Origin: Piliocolobus tephrosceles
Lineage: Eukaryota; Chordata; Mammalia; Primates; Cercopithecidae
DNA length: 64,000 nt
Direction: 5' to 3'
Assembly (NCBI RefSeq): GCF_002776525.5
Contig: NC_045439.1
Coordinates: 115,041,699 to 115,105,698, forward strand
Shown: positions 20,765 through 32,689 of the stretch, piece after piece
Position numbering within the stretch: position 1 is the first letter of the stretch
Layout: every line of letters starts with the position of its first letter
Notes under the pieces: generated by a model
Database searches by the model: none
Seen by the model: the letters and a program-made list of their open reading frames with translations, nothing else
Told to the model about the DNA's origin: nothing
Program-made: the position numbers and the translations under genes

Positions 20765-21050
20765 TTTTTCTTGAGACAGTTTCTCACTCTATCCCCCAGG
20801 CTGGAGTGCAGAGGCGCAATCTCGGCTCACTGCAACCTCCGCCTCCCAGGTTCAAGCGATTCTCCTGCCTCAGCCTCCCAGTAGCTGGAACTAAAGGCAT
20901 GCGCAACCACGCCCAGCTAATTTTTGCATTTTTAATAGAGATGGGTTTCACTATGTTGGCTAGGCTGGTTTTAATCTCTTCACCTCATGATCCGCCCGCC
21001 TTGGCCTCCCAAAGTGCTGGGATTAGAGATGTGGGCCATGGCACCTGGCC
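20765..21050 (-). mobile_element. Alu, full length
   Basis: 'ttttttcttgagacagtttc' to 'catggcacctggcc'. Virtually no poly(T). Confidence 0.9.
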
Positions 21051-21256
21051 CATTTCTCCAATCTTAATCCTCAGCAAGTCACATCCCTAATGCTTTGTCT
21101 GTTCTCTTACACATACAACATTGGTGTCTCTTGTAGGTGAGAAGACTGTGGCATTGAAGAGGACACAGCACTGTTTAGTTAAGTGATCATAAAGATCTAT
21201 GCAGCACAGACTAAAGATCCCTGGTAATTTGTGCAAGTTTATAAAAAACTCAGGAT

Positions 21257-21558
21257 CAGCCGGGCGCGGTGGCTTGCACCTGTAATCTCATCACTTTAGG
21301 AGGCCGAGGCGGGCAGATCATGAGGTCAGGAGATCCAGACTGTCCTGGCTAACATGGTGAAACCCCGTCTGTACTAAAAATACAAAAAAAATTAGCCGGG
21401 CAAGGTGGCGCGCACCTGTAGTCCTCGGGAGGCTGAGGCAGGAGAATGGCATGAACCCGGGAGGCGGAGCTTGCAGTGAGCTGAGATCTGGCCACTGCAT
21501 TCCAGCTGGGGTGACATAGCGAGACTCCGTCTCAAACAAAAAAAAAAAAAACAAAACA
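21257..21558 (+). mobile_element. AluY, Old World monkey-like
   Basis: 'gccgggcgcggtggcttgca' and 'gctgagatctggccactgc'. TSD approximately aaaaaactcagga(a)tca on both sides. About 12 bp missing at 'tagtcctcgggagg'. Confidence 0.9.
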
Positions 21559-21575
21559 AAAAACTCAGGAATCAG

Positions 21576-22184
21576 GAGAGAAAACTGGCAGGGAAAACAG
21601 GGTAGATCTCAGATCTGGAAGGACAAAGAATACTGCCGGGAGTTAGGTTCTTTTGAAGACCCTGAAAAACATACAACCACAACTGTCAGGTGATACTATT
21701 TTTCATCATGTGGTCATTACCACATGGGGCGTGTGTGTGTATCTCCATGGTTACCTTCCCTTGCCAGAACTATAATGCTTTTTTTTCTACCAGACTCTTT
21801 CTCTAAGAACAGGAAAAGACTTCCTACTCTTTGGTGTTTACAACTATACCATATTTCTTTGTGTTCTCTGCTACTGTGTTGTTCGGTCAACCTACACACA
21901 AGGATCTCTTCATCTTTGCGCAGTGCTGTTTGCTTAACCACTTATATTGCTACTCACAAAGCTTCCCTCCCCTTCATTCTCACTGTTCTGTTCAGAATCC
22001 AGAAGTAGAGGACTGATTTCACCATTGGTTCACAATGACCTTGAGTGAGATCCATTGCTAAGTAGGAACATCATATCTGTTAAAAGCATATCTTTTGAAC
22101 TCAGAAAACAACCACAACAGAAATTTCAGCACCTATTGTGTGCAATGCACTGTGAGAATACAAGAAAGTTCCAGCTTTGAAATA
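21576..22184. other. Single-copy DNA
   Basis: Frames of 61-94 codons on both strands overlap here, without recognisable domains. No repeat family recognised. Confidence 0.35.
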
Positions 22185-22275
22185 GCACTAAACTTTAGCA
22201 CCATTAGATCTGGATTCTAATCCTAGATCTGTCACTGACAGATTTTGTTAGCTTGGGCAAGTCGGGCTCCTTGGC
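22185..22275 (+). mobile_element. MIR fragment
   Basis: 'ctggattctaatcctagatc' and 'ttagcttgggcaagtc' in MIR order. Confidence 0.6.
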
Positions 22276-22928
22276 CTAAGTTCCTTCTCTGAAGAGTAGC
22301 TGGGCACATTGCAACCACGTGCTTCAGCTGGCACAGGATCCACAGTTTTATCAGTGAGAGTTCTGTGCCATGCGAAACTTCTCAGTACCAGGTAAGCCAC
22401 ATGGTCAGGCCCTCCATTGGACAGGCTATCTAAGCTTCAGGTTCTTCTCAAGGCATGCTGTGTATGCTCTCGGAGAGTGTGGACTGAGTCACGGGGAGGG
22501 AGTGGAGTGGCTGTATGCAAAGAAGCTGGAGGCATCCTGCCTCGTGACCTGTGACTCACATGGGATGCTGCAGGACATCATTCCTAACATCTCACAGGAA
22601 GAGATCAGCTGACAATGGTACATTCAGGCAAGAGACATTCTTGGGTTTCCCAGTGGAAAAGAAATTAAAAAACAATTGACTAATGAGAGGAATGTGTAGC
22701 AAATGTCGAAGCTGCAGCATTCTTGCAAGTGAGCCAATGACCTTTTAAGCTACATCTACAACTGACTTGTTTCTTGGCCATCATCCCAATGAAGGCTCCT
22801 TTCCCAGTTTAGACTGTATTGAGATCTGGCTTGGCAGTAAGACTTTTAGCATCCTCAGATACAGATTTATTTCAGCATGAAATCACATTAAATCAGCTTT
22901 CTAATAACGGCCTTAAAAACAAAAAAGA
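22276..22928. other. Unassigned single-copy DNA with an 80-codon frame
   Basis: An open frame at 22370-22612 (+) starts MRNFSVPGKPHG and contains no Alu-derived peptide, unlike almost every other frame here. A canonical splice-donor-like site, cag/gtaagc, lies within it near 22391. I do not recognise the protein, and chance is the likeliest explanation. Confidence 0.3.
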
Positions 22929-22930
22929 TG

Positions 22931-23236
22931 GCTGGGCATGGTGGGTGGCTCATGCCTGTAATCCCAGCACTTTGGGAGGCTGAAGCAGGTGGATCACCTG
23001 AGGTCAGGAGTTCCAGACCAGCCTAAAACCCCGCCTCTACTAAAAAAAAACAAAACCCTCAAAAATTAGCTGGACATGGTGGCACGCACCTGTAATCTCA
23101 GCTGCTCGGGCGGCTAAGGCAGGAGAATCGCTTGAACCTGGGAGGTGGAGGTTGCAGTGAGCCGAGACCACACCATTGCACTCCAGCCTGGGCGACAGAG
23201 CAAGACTCCATCTCAAAAAAAAAAAAAAAAAAAAAG
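22931..23236 (+). mobile_element. Alu, full length
   Basis: 'ggctgggcatggtgggtggc' (4-bp tggg duplication) to A21. About 15 bp missing between 'cagcct' and 'aaaaccccg'. Confidence 0.9.
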
Positions 23237-24213
23237 ACAAACAGAGTGACTGCCATGGCTGGTGTTGACAATGAATCTGTTGTCCTATTTTTATGACTTT
23301 CAAGAAAAGGATACTTGGATGACTTGGATCAAGTGGGAGACAGCTTGACACAAGGTCTTAAGCAGATCTGCAAGGGAGGACAGTTGCTGCCAGCTGACCC
23401 AGAACTGACTCTGCAAGAGACGCAGCTTGTCACAGATTTCTGTTTAATTTAGAGGCAAACTTCAAAATCACCTTGTACATTTTCTGTGTGACTGGTTTCA
23501 TTCTGGCTTTATGCTTAAGTCAACTCATTTCAATCTCACCTCCTAGAATAAACCTGGCCCAATCGACTTTTTCTCAGTCAATCCTTCTTAAGCAGCCGGA
23601 TCCAAAACACAGCCCAAATAATCGTTGAGAGGAGACGGAGGTTTCATGGACAGAGTTGAAAGAGCTGGATGAACACAGCTATTTAAGCAACTGAGGTACA
23701 AATCAAGGAACTTCTCCAATTCAGCAAATTAAGAAGACAGCAGTTATTCAAGTGCTACAGTAAAAATCAAGTTAAACTGGTTTAAGAAGTATTGTGTCAA
23801 ATACTAACAATTCCCCCAACCAAATTTACTCCTAACCCTTTTCTGCAAGCTCAACTTTAGTACAACCTGAGAATATTAACAAAGGAAACTTAGCCAAAAG
23901 CTCATAAGTTAATTATCTGGAGACTAATTATGACTCAAATTAAAATTCCTGTTTACATATGAATATCTACGGAAGATATTTTTGGTGATGCATGGTCACC
24001 AAGGGAGAGACACCCTAAATAAAAAGGCTCCAGGCATGTGACTTGAAATTCTTTCAGCTGAAGGGTATTATATGTTACTTAATGGACTGTGAAGAAATTT
24101 TAAAATGTCGTTTGCTTTATGCACCCAGGCAGGCAGCCAAGATTCTCATAATGGGCAAGATTGAGCCACCTGCCCTGTCCCCTGGTCTTTGAATTTGTTA
24201 AGTCCTCATTTAT
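23237..24213. other. Single-copy DNA
   Basis: One of the longer non-repeat intervals. No gene, RNA or repeat family recognised. Confidence 0.4.
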
Positions 24214-24235
24214 GGGGCGGGGGGAGGGGTGGGGG
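24214..24235 (+). other. G-quadruplex-prone tract
   Basis: Four G-runs of 4, 6, 4 and 5 separated by single bases (C, A, T). This satisfies the common G4 motif with minimal loops. In single-copy DNA. Confidence 0.7.
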
Positions 24236-24627
24236 TAGATTTTGACTTCTTTAAATCCTACCTGAGACAATTTCTGACAAAAGGTCAGATGACACCAAAG
24301 AGGTCCAATCAAAGCTGTCAATCAGAATCACCAAACTCTCGGTTGGGCTTGCCCTGTGCGAGCCAGATAGCAACGTTGTCCACACCAGAGCCATTCTCTG
24401 GGCACCCACTGTGTGCTGGGGACTGTCAGCTCTGACCCTCTACAAACCCCTCCCCACTGTTTTTTCCTGTAAGACAAGATGGAGAGTTTGTAGATGTGGT
24501 GAGTTCATGAGAAAGGCTCGCTTTTGTCAGGGATTGTCTGTGTTTTGTGTTTTATTTTACTCTTCCTCTCATCTCCCCACCACCTCTGCTTTTTTGATGT
24601 TAATTAGTTGTGGGTTTTGTTTTTGTT
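24236..24627. other. Single-copy DNA
   Basis: No recognisable feature. Confidence 0.35.
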
Positions 24628-24848
24628 TTTGAGACAGGGCCTTGCTCTGTCGCCTAGGCTGGAGTGCAGTGGCATGATCATAGCTCACTGCAGCTTGAAC
24701 TCCTGGGCTCAAGCAATCCTCCTGCCTCAGCTTCCTGAGTAGCTGGTACTACAGGCACAAGCCCCCATGCCTGGCTAATTTTTTGTGTGTTTTGTAGATA
24801 TAGGGTCTCACAATGTTGCTCCAGTTGGTCTCAGCCTCCTGGGCTCAA
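24628..24848 (-). mobile_element. AluJ, 5' truncated
   Basis: 'tttttgagacagggccttgc' to 'cctcctgggctcaagttgtg'. The left-arm start is missing. Apparent TSD agttgtg...ttttt on both sides. Confidence 0.82.
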
Positions 24849-25342
24849 GTTGTGTTTTTAATGGTAAAGTTATGTATATTAAACCGATCCTGGTCCTCAG
24901 GGGTTCTGTTTGCTATCTCATTCTAGTTCTCTGAAAGCAGGAATTTTTGCTTCCTTAAGTCATTCATCCTGATATTAATTTGCACCTCCTACTTTGTTCC
25001 ACTCTAAATCTAACGAAAATCTAAGGCACCATTTTGTAGAGGGAGAGAAAAAAATAAGGGTCAAGGTTATGCCGACTAGGGACAAGGAAGACGGGATCTA
25101 TCCAGGCTAGAAAAATGGCATTTGCACAGAGTATATTGGACCCACACATTCTAGGACATGTCATGTGGAATTTCTGTTGCCACCAAAAACCTTAGAGTGC
25201 CAGTTCAAGAAGAGGAAAGATGTCCCCACTTAAGCTTCCATTGTGGGAAGCATAGCATTGCATCTCACCTACATGATAAACAATAAAACGTTTCTCCTCT
25301 ATAGGGAGAAGAATTGGAAATTACGCAACCAAAAAAATGACA
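24849..25342. other. Single-copy DNA
   Basis: No recognisable feature. Confidence 0.35.
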
Positions 25343-25622
25343 GGCCATGCATGGTGGCTCATGCCTGTAATCCCAGCACTTTGGGAGGCTGAGGCAGGAA
25401 GACTGCTTGAGGCCAGACTGAGCATCATAGTGAGACCCTATCTCTACAAAAAAAATTTTTTTTTTAATTAGCTGGATATGGTTGGTGGTAATCCTAACTA
25501 CTTGGGAGGCTGAGGTTGGAAGATCACTTGAGCTTGGGAGGTAAAGGCTGTAGTGAGCCATTACTGTGCCACTGCACTCCAGCCTGGGGTGACAGAACTA
25601 GACCCTATTTCAAAACAAAAAC
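25343..25622 (+). mobile_element. AluJ
   Basis: 'gccatgcatggtggctcatg' to 'ctatttcaaaacaaaaacc'. The linker has expanded to A8-T10. A short (ca)n follows at 25629-25649. Confidence 0.87.
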
Positions 25623-25937
25623 CAAATTCACACACACATACACACACTGACAAAAGCTTGCAATAATTGTTTCCCTTTGTATGCTTTTTATCACTTTACC
25701 CATCATCTTCAAAGACTTTTTTTTTTGTCTTTTTTTTTTTCTGTCACATGGGAAGGAGACAGGGTCTCATTTTGTTGCCCAGGCTGGAGTGCAGTGGTGC
25801 TATCTCAGCTCACTGCAACTGCCACCTCCTGGGCTCAAGCTATCCTCTCACCTCATTCTCCTGAGTAGCGGGGACTATAGGCATGTGCCACCATGCCTGG
25901 CTAATGTTTCTATTTTTCTTTAGTAGAGATGGGGTTT

Positions 25938-26216
25938 CGGCCAGGTGCGGTGGCTCATGCCTGTAATCCCAGCACTTTGGGGGGCCGAAGTAGGCGGATC
26001 ACGAGATCAGGAGTTCGAGATCAGCTTGACCAACAAGGTGAAACCCATCTCTACTAAAAATACAAAAATTAGCCGGGTGTGGTGGCACGTGCCTGTAATC
26101 CCAGCTACTCAGGAGGCTGAGACAGGAAAATCTCTTGATCCCGGGAGGCAGAGGTTGCAGTGAGCCAAGATTGTGCCACTGCACTCCTGTCTCAAAAAAA
26201 CAAAAAAGAAAAAAAA
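25938..26216 (+). mobile_element. Alu nested in a minus-strand Alu
   Basis: 'ggccaggtgcggtggctcat' to 'ctgtctcaaaaaaac'. Lacks about 30 bp before the tail ('gcactcctgtctc'). Confidence 0.88.
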
Positions 26217-26218
26217 GG

Positions 26219-26560
26219 GCCAGGCACGGTGGCTCAAGCCGGTAATCCCAGTACTTTGGGAGGCCGAGACGGGTGGATCACGAGGTCAGAAGATCGAGAC
26301 CATCCTGGCGAACACGGTGAAACCCTGAAACCCCATCTCTACTAAATAATACAAAAAACTAGCCGGGCGAGGTGGCGGGCGCCTGTAGTCCCAGCTACTC
26401 CGGAGTAGGAGTACTCCTGAGCCAGGAGAATGGCGTAAACCCGGGAGGCGGAGCTTGCAGTGAGTTGAGATCCGGCCACTACACTCCAGCCTGGGCGACA
26501 GAGCGAGACTCCGTCTCAAAAAATAATAATAATAATAAATTAAAAAAAAAAAGAAAATAA
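26219..26560 (+). mobile_element. AluY, Old World monkey type, in the tail of the preceding Alu
   Basis: 'ggccaggcacggtggctcaa'. Two small duplications ('gtgaaaccctgaaacccc', 'ccggagtaggagtactcc'). The tail is (aat)n with A-runs. Confidence 0.9.
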
Positions 26561-26748
26561 AGAGACGGGGTTTCACCATGTTGGCCAAGCTAGTCTTGAA
26601 CTCCCAACCTCAGGTGATCTGCCTGCCTTGGCCTCCCAAAGTGCTGGGATTACAGGCTTGAGCCACCCGCACCGGCCTCTGAATTTCTTTAATACTTAGC
26701 TTTAATTCATTAATTTTTTTGAAAACCTGCAACAAAAAGTTGTGATTT

Positions 26749-27063
26749 GATTTGATTTTATTAATTAATTCATTTTTTTGAGACAAGGTCTGGTTTTATT
26801 GTCCAAGTTGCAGTAGAGTGGCATGATCTCAGCTTACTGCAACCTCCACCTCCCAGGCTGAGGCCATCTTCCCATCTCAGTCTCTCCTAGTAGCTGGGAC
26901 CACAAACACGTGCCACCACGCCTGGCTAATTTTTGTATTTTTTTGTAGAGATGGGCTTTTGCCATGTTACCCAGGCTGGTCTCTAACTCATGAGCTCAAG
27001 CAATCCACTGACCTTGGCCTCCCAAAGTGCTAGGATTACAGGTGTGAGCCACCACACCTGGCC
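26749..27063 (-). mobile_element. Alu, full length
   Basis: TSD aaaagttgtgattt is at 26735-26748 and 27064-27077. The reversed tail is AT-rich rather than pure T. Confidence 0.9.
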
Positions 27064-27077
27064 CAAAAGTTGTGATT

Positions 27078-27624
27078 TCAAATTTTAAAAACAGCTAATA
27101 GGCTGGTCCTAATGCAGTGGTGTTTACAACTAATTGATCACAACTAGTTACAGATTTCTTTGTTTCTTCTCAACTCCCACTGCTTCACTTGACTAGCCTT
27201 TAAAATAAGTTATGGCTTCTCTACAAAAAAATTTTAAAATTAGCCAAAAAATGAAATAAAATAAAATAAATAAGTAAATTAATGGAAAACCAAACACACA
27301 GAAAAACAGTTAATACTGTTTTAATACTGTTTAACAGTTAAAACAGAAAGTCTTAAGGTAAAAATTTGTGGAAAACAATAACCATTGTATAAAAACGAAG
27401 TGTCTCCGGGTTCGTTGAATGCTGTTTCTCAGTGCCAGAAACAAATACTGTTGCACATATAGGGATGAGAGTATACACTGTGTTTTGTGCACCCAAGCAT
27501 CCTGAATGCTGAAGTGGACTGTGTTTACTTGTGCTAAAGCAAACTAAATATGCCCTGGAAAGGACTCCGTACTTCTATATTTGAGTCCTTGTGGATGACT
27601 GTAACCTAGCTTAATAATTAGACA
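27078..27624. other. Mostly single-copy DNA
   Basis: Holds short direct and inverted repeats of 'taatactgtt' near 27311-27345. Otherwise nothing recognised. Confidence 0.35.
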
Positions 27625-28252
27625 AGATTGAAAACCTAATTTAGGAGTATGCACCTGTAACAATACCTAAGTCTTGGCCAATCCCCACGGCGGTACTTCC
27701 ACCATTCATGCACTGCTAAGTGTTCAAATATGGCAAATGCCAAGCTGTAACCAATCCAGCTGTTCTGTACCTCACTTCCAGTTTCTGGAGTCATTTCCCC
27801 TTTTTTGTCTATAATCTTCCACCACGTGGCTGTGCCAGAGTCCCTGTGAATCTGCTGTGATTCTGGGGGCTGCCCAATTAGGGAATGTGTTCATTGCTCG
27901 ATTAAATTCCTTTAGCCGGGCACAGTGGCTCACACCTGTAATCCCAACACTTTGGGAAAAGGAGGTGGGCGGATAACTCGAGGTCAAGAGTTCGAGACCA
28001 GCCTGGCCAACACGGTGAAACACCGTCTCTACTAAAAACACAAAAATTAGCCGGGCATGGTGGTGCATACCTATAATCTTAGCTACTGGGGAGGCTGAGG
28101 CACAAGAATCGCTTGAACCCGTGAGGCAGAGGTTGCAGCAAGCCGAGATCACACCATTGCACTCCAGCCTGGGTGACAGAATGAAACTGTGTCAAAAACA
28201 AAACAAAATAAAACAAAACAAAAAACCTTTAAATTTAATTCAGCTGAAGTTT
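27625..28252 (+). mobile_element. ERV LTR interrupted by an Alu
   Basis: 'gtcttggccaatccccacgg', 'ctgtaaccaatccagctgtt', 'ccaccacgtggctgtgccag' and 'cattgctcgattaaattcct', then after the Alu 'cctttaaatttaattcagc'. CCAAT boxes and an attaaa poly(A) signal near 27900 give LTR architecture. Family tentative (ERV1, MER34- or MER61-like). Confidence 0.62.
27914..28226 (+). mobile_element. Alu in the LTR
   Basis: 'gccgggcacagtggctcaca' to a (aaaac)n tail. 'cctttaR' repeated at both ends is a partial TSD. Confidence 0.88.
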
Positions 28253-29218
28253 TTCTTTTCTCACTTGTCACTTCCTTCTGAGAACACAGAACATCATAAG
28301 GGTCTGGTGAGATATAACCAATGAAGCTATGCAGGTATTTCTTGTGAAAGATGGCAGAGCTATTTCCACTATATAGATTATACGGTTTCCTTCCCTCCAC
28401 ATGGGACAAAGCTCTTTGCTTCCTCACTCAAGAAATCTGAAGAAATTGCTGGTTGATAGGAAGTATATCAATTAACTGGAAAAATGCCTTGCCTTTGGCA
28501 TTCCAGTTGATGGCTGAGAGAAGACACTGGAGACCTCACAAGCTGGAGTTTTTCAGGTCAGTCTCACAAGTCTGGTATGCCCTGCCAGGATCACATTTTG
28601 AGTCTGTTCATGGGGCTCCACCCTCTCTTTGCTTCCCATAAGGGAACTGAAACCCTCTGCCTTTCTTCCACAGCCAAAGGGGACTTTTATCCCCTCTCTC
28701 TCATTGCTCTTTCCCCTTCTCCCAGTGAGAAAGGGAAAGTCTCTGCTTCTAAGCTTGCCTTTTATTCACTCAAGGGCAATGTGTAAAGTGGAGTGACCTC
28801 CTGCCAAGATCCAAGACTTTGGCGAAGACTGGTCTCCAACGTGCGGAAGGTCGGAGAGCTGAGATGGTGGGTGCACCCCGTAGCACTGCAGTAGAGAGGA
28901 GACATGTTTCTGGCCTCCCAAGTTGGATGTATCAATGTCTTTTCCCAGAAAATATGCTTACAATGATTAGTCTCAAACTATCAGTACAGCCTTATACTCT
29001 GGGGATGTTAAGTGCAAGTATTAATATACCGGAAGCTGGAAGCACATGCCTAACAGTCTATAGTGCAGCATTGCAGTCCAGCTTGTGAACCCACTTAAAA
29101 CCCAATTGCCACTTGGAAGACTGTGGAAGAAAATGCTTTCCAAGCCCTAAATCTTAGAAAAGTAAAGCAGAGAATCACAAATAAATGACTCCCTAGTTTT
29201 TAAAAGAACCTTTACTCG
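28253..29218. other. Unassigned DNA
   Basis: Could be interior of the preceding ERV or single-copy DNA. I see no retroviral frame or known repeat. Confidence 0.35.
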
Positions 29219-29532
29219 TTCTTTTCTTTTTTGGAGACAGGGTCTCACTCTGTCTCCCAGGCTGGAGCACAGTGCCACAATCATGGCTCACTGCAGCCTT
29301 GCAAGGAGATCCTCCTGGCTCAGCTTCCCAAGTAGCTGGGACTGCAGGCATGCACCACGATACTCAGCTAGGTTTAATTTTTTGTTGTTGTGGTGACAAG
29401 TTCTTGCTATGTCGCCCTGGCTGCTCTCAGACTCCTGGCTTCAAGTGAAGCTCTCAGACTCCTGGCTTCAAGCCTGCCTCGGCCTCCCAAAGTGCTGTGA
29501 TTACATGTGTGAAGCACCACACCCAATCTGGC
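29219..29532 (-). mobile_element. AluJ with internal duplication
   Basis: 'ttggagacagggtctcactc' to 'cacacccaatctggcc'. 'ctctcagactcctggcttca' occurs at 29424 and again at 29451. Confidence 0.87.
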
Positions 29533-29683
29533 CCCTACCTTTACTTTTAAACTGACCTGGGAATCTACAGTTTGTTTGCTGAGGTAAATGTGCTCACTTT
29601 ATGCATTGTCCACTGTATATACATTTCTACTTCAAAGGATTAACTTATATAAATTTCAAAATTTATTTAGAAAAGTTTTGATA

Positions 29684-29968
29684 GGCTGGGTACGGTGGTT
29701 CACGCCTGTAATCCCAGCACTTTGGGAAGCCAAGGCACGCGGATCACGAAGTCAGGAGTTTGAGACCAGCCTGACCAATATGGTGAAATCTCTTCTCTAC
29801 TAAAAATACAAAAATTAGCCGGACATGGTGGCACACGCCTGTAATCCCAGCTACTCAGGAGGCTGAGGCAGGAGAATCATCTGAACCCAGGAGGCGGAGG
29901 TTGCAGTGAGCTGAGATCATGCCACTGCACTCCAGCCTGGGCAACACAGTGAGACTCCATCTCAAACA

Positions 29969-29999
<31 letters not shown>

Positions 30000-30000
30000 G
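29684..30000 (+). mobile_element. Alu, full length
   Basis: TSD aaaagttttgata is at 29671-29683 and 30001-30013. The tail is A-rich with (aaaag)n. Confidence 0.92.
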
Positions 30001-30190
30001 AAAAGTTTTGATAATCTTCAGTGACAGTAAAGGTGTTCAGAAACTGGCACTCACATATGCCACTGGTGAGAGTGTAAACTGCTATAACATATTGGAAGCC
30101 AATTAAGTAATACCAAAAAAAAAAAAAAAAAGGCCCAAAAACCAAGTTAAATATACATTGTTATGGCTCTGGTTAAATCAGTAATCCAGG

Positions 30191-30490
30191 GCCGGGCACA
30201 GTGGCTCATTCCTGTAATCCCAGCACTTTGGGAAGCCGGAGCAGGCAGATCACTTGATCTCGCAAATTTGAGACCAGCCTGGGCATCATGGCAAGACTTC
30301 TTCTCTACCAAAAATACAAAAATTATCTGGGCATGGTGGTGCACAATTGTGGTCCCAACTACTTGGGAGGCTAAGATGGGAGGATTGCTTGAGCCCAGAA
30401 GGTGGAGGCTGCAGTGAGCCCAGATCATGCTACTGCACCCCAGCCTGGGTGACAAAGCGAGACTCTGTCTCAAAAAAAAAAAAAAAAAAA
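30191..30490 (+). mobile_element. Alu, full length
   Basis: 'ggccgggcacagtggctcat' to A19. Confidence 0.91.
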
Positions 30491-30601
30491 TGTAATGCAA
30501 ACATTGGAATAATATGCAATTCTTTTTAAAAAGGTAGCAAATTGTATGGATATGTGAAAATGCCCAACATACACTTAATTATATTTTTATTTTATTTTAT
30601 T

Positions 30602-30861
30602 TATTTTTGAGACAGAGTCTCATTCTCTCCCAGCTCACTGCAACCTCTGCCTCCTGAGTTCAAGTGATTCTCCTGTCTCAGCTTCCCGAACAGCTGGGAT
30701 AACAGGTGCAAGCCACTATGCCTGGCTAATGTTTGTATTTCTAGTAGAGACAGGGTTTTGCCATGCTGGCCAGGCTAGTCTCAAACTCCTGATCTCAAGT
30801 GATCCACCCACCTTGGCCTCCCAAAGTGCTGGGATTACAGGAATGAGCCACCGCGCCTGCC
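30602..30861 (-). mobile_element. Alu with internal deletion
   Basis: 'tttttgagacagagtctcat', then about 30 bp missing before 'cccagctcactgcaacctc'. Confidence 0.87.
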
Positions 30862-31096
30862 CCCTTTTTTTTTTTTTAATTTTTTGAGACAGATTCTTAC
30901 TCTGCTGTCCAGGCTGGAGTGCAGTGGCACAATCTCAGCTCACTGCAACCTACTCCCGACTAATTTTTGTATTTTTAGTAGAGATGGGTTTCACCATGTT
31001 GGCCAGGCTGGTCTCGAACTCCTGACCTCAAGTGATCCACCAGCCTTGGCCTCCCAAAGTGCTAGAATTACAGGCATGAGCCACCACACCCAGCCT
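30862..31096 (-). mobile_element. Alu with ~65-bp internal deletion
   Basis: Directly adjoins the previous Alu. 'cactgcaacctactcccgac' marks the deletion. 'cttaattRtatttt' on the outer sides may be a shared target site. Confidence 0.86.
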
Positions 31097-31343
31097 TAAT
31101 TGTATTTTTTAAAGTTGCAGAATACAATGCATATTATACTCTTATTTATGATTTTTAAAAATAGATTATACATATATATTTATTTGTATGTTTGTTGAAG
31201 CATATGCTTTTACAAATAGGAATTTTCTAAAAGAATATATATTAAATTATTAATGGTGGTTAAGAACAGGGACCAAGAAATCACCTTATTATTGAATTTC
31301 CTTACATAAGCAGAAATTTAATCACTTAATATACCAATTAGCC

Positions 31344-31640
31344 TCGGCGAGGTGGCTCATGCCTGTAATCCCAGCCCTTTAAGAAGTCAAGGCAGGCAAA
31401 TCACTTGAGCCCAGGAGTTCGAGACCATCCTGGGTGACACAGTAAGACTTCATCTCTACTAAAAATAAAATTTTAAAAAATCAGCTGGGCATGGTGGCAT
31501 GTGCCTGTGGTCCCAGCTAATTGGGAGGCTGAGGAGGGAGGATGGCTTGAGCCCAAAAGGTCAAGGCTGCAGTGAGCTGTGATCGTGCCACTGCACTGCA
31601 GCTTGGGTGACAGAGTGAGACCCTATCTCAGAAAAATAAA
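31344..31640 (+). mobile_element. AluJ
   Basis: 'gcctcggcgaggtggctcat' to an (aaaat)n tail. Confidence 0.88.
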
Positions 31641-31774
31641 ATAAAATACTAACCAAAAAAAATTTATGTGCTTAAGAGTCTATATTATCCATTAGTTCAG
31701 TCTGGAAACATAATCAGTCTTCCTAATATTGAAAATCAAGAATCCCAGAGCTGGATGTATTTAATAAAACTTTC

Positions 31775-32081
31775 AGGCCAGGTGCAGTGGTACACGCCTG
31801 TAATCCCAGCACTCTGGAAGACCAAGGCAGGTGGATCACCTGAGGTCAAGAGTTCCTGACCAGCCTGACTAACATGGTGAAACCCCGCCTCTACTAAATA
31901 CAAAACAATTAGCCAGGCATGGTGGCGCATGCCTGTAATCCGAGCTACTTGGGAGGCTGAGACAGGAGAATTGCTTGTACCTGCGAGGCAGAGGTTGCAG
32001 TGAGCCAAGATCGTGCCATTGCACTTCAGCCTGGGCAACAGGAGCAAAACACCATCTCAAAAAACAAACAAACAAACAAAA
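31775..32081 (+). mobile_element. Alu, full length
   Basis: 'ggccaggtgcagtggtacac' to a (caaa)n tail. Confidence 0.91.
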
Positions 32082-32382
32082 ACCTCTGCCTTATGATGGC
32101 AACTTTTGAATCTCCATTAGTCTTTCAGGCTACTGAACCCCCAACAAGAAGCATTAGGGCATTAAGCCTTTCTACTAGCTTCTGTATTTGAGTAAATCAG
32201 TGTAAAATCCTCATGTCTGGAAATAAGAATGTCTGTGGTGCTGTATAAACCACCATATACATACCCAATATACATTAGTTTAGATGTTTTCGAGGCCATG
32301 GGGTAATCAAGTGAGAAGATCTTTCTGGGTCGCTGTTTCTTAGAGGGAAGAGGGCAGTTAGGTCCCAAGGTGACTCTAGCAT
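32082..32382. other. Single-copy DNA
   Basis: No recognisable feature. Confidence 0.35.
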
Positions 32383-32684
32383 CTTCTTTTCTTTTCTTTT
32401 TTTGAGATGAAGTCTTGCTCTGTCACCCAGGCTAGAGTGCAGTGGCACGATCTCGGCTCCCTGCAACCTCCGCGTCCCTGGTTCAAGTAATTCTCCTGCC
32501 TCAGCCTCCCAAATAGCTGGGATTACAGGTGCCCGCCACCATGCCCGGCTAATGTTTGTATTTTTAGTAGAGACAGGGTTTCACCATCTTGGCCAGACTG
32601 GTCTCAAACTCCTGACCTCGTGATCCACCCATCTCAGCCTCCCAAAGTGCTGGGATTACAGGTGTGAGCCACCGTGCCCAGTCA
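32383..32684 (-). mobile_element. Alu, full length
   Basis: 'tttttgagatgaagtcttgc' to 'caccgtgcccagtc'. 'ctctagcatYttct' on both sides is the likely TSD. Confidence 0.91.
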
Positions 32685-32689
32685 GCTCT

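Larger units (their letters stand above)
25718..26678 (-). mobile_element. Alu interrupted by two plus-strand Alus
   Basis: Outer pieces 25718-25937 and 26561-26678. The duplicated 'agagaYggggtttc' at both junctions marks the first insertion into it. Confidence 0.87.
30025..31335 (+). mobile_element. L1M 3' remnant, broken by Alus
   Basis: Pieces 30025-30190, 30491-30601 and 31097-31335 read in order as an old L1: 'ccactggtgagagtgtaaac', 'ggatatgtgaaaatgccca', 'gttgcagaatacaatgcata', 'ggtggttaagaacaggg'. Confidence 0.6.

Noticed and set aside
28253..29218. ERV interior or processed pseudogene
   Set aside because: Position after an LTR is suggestive, but no retroviral domain or known gene could be read on either strand.
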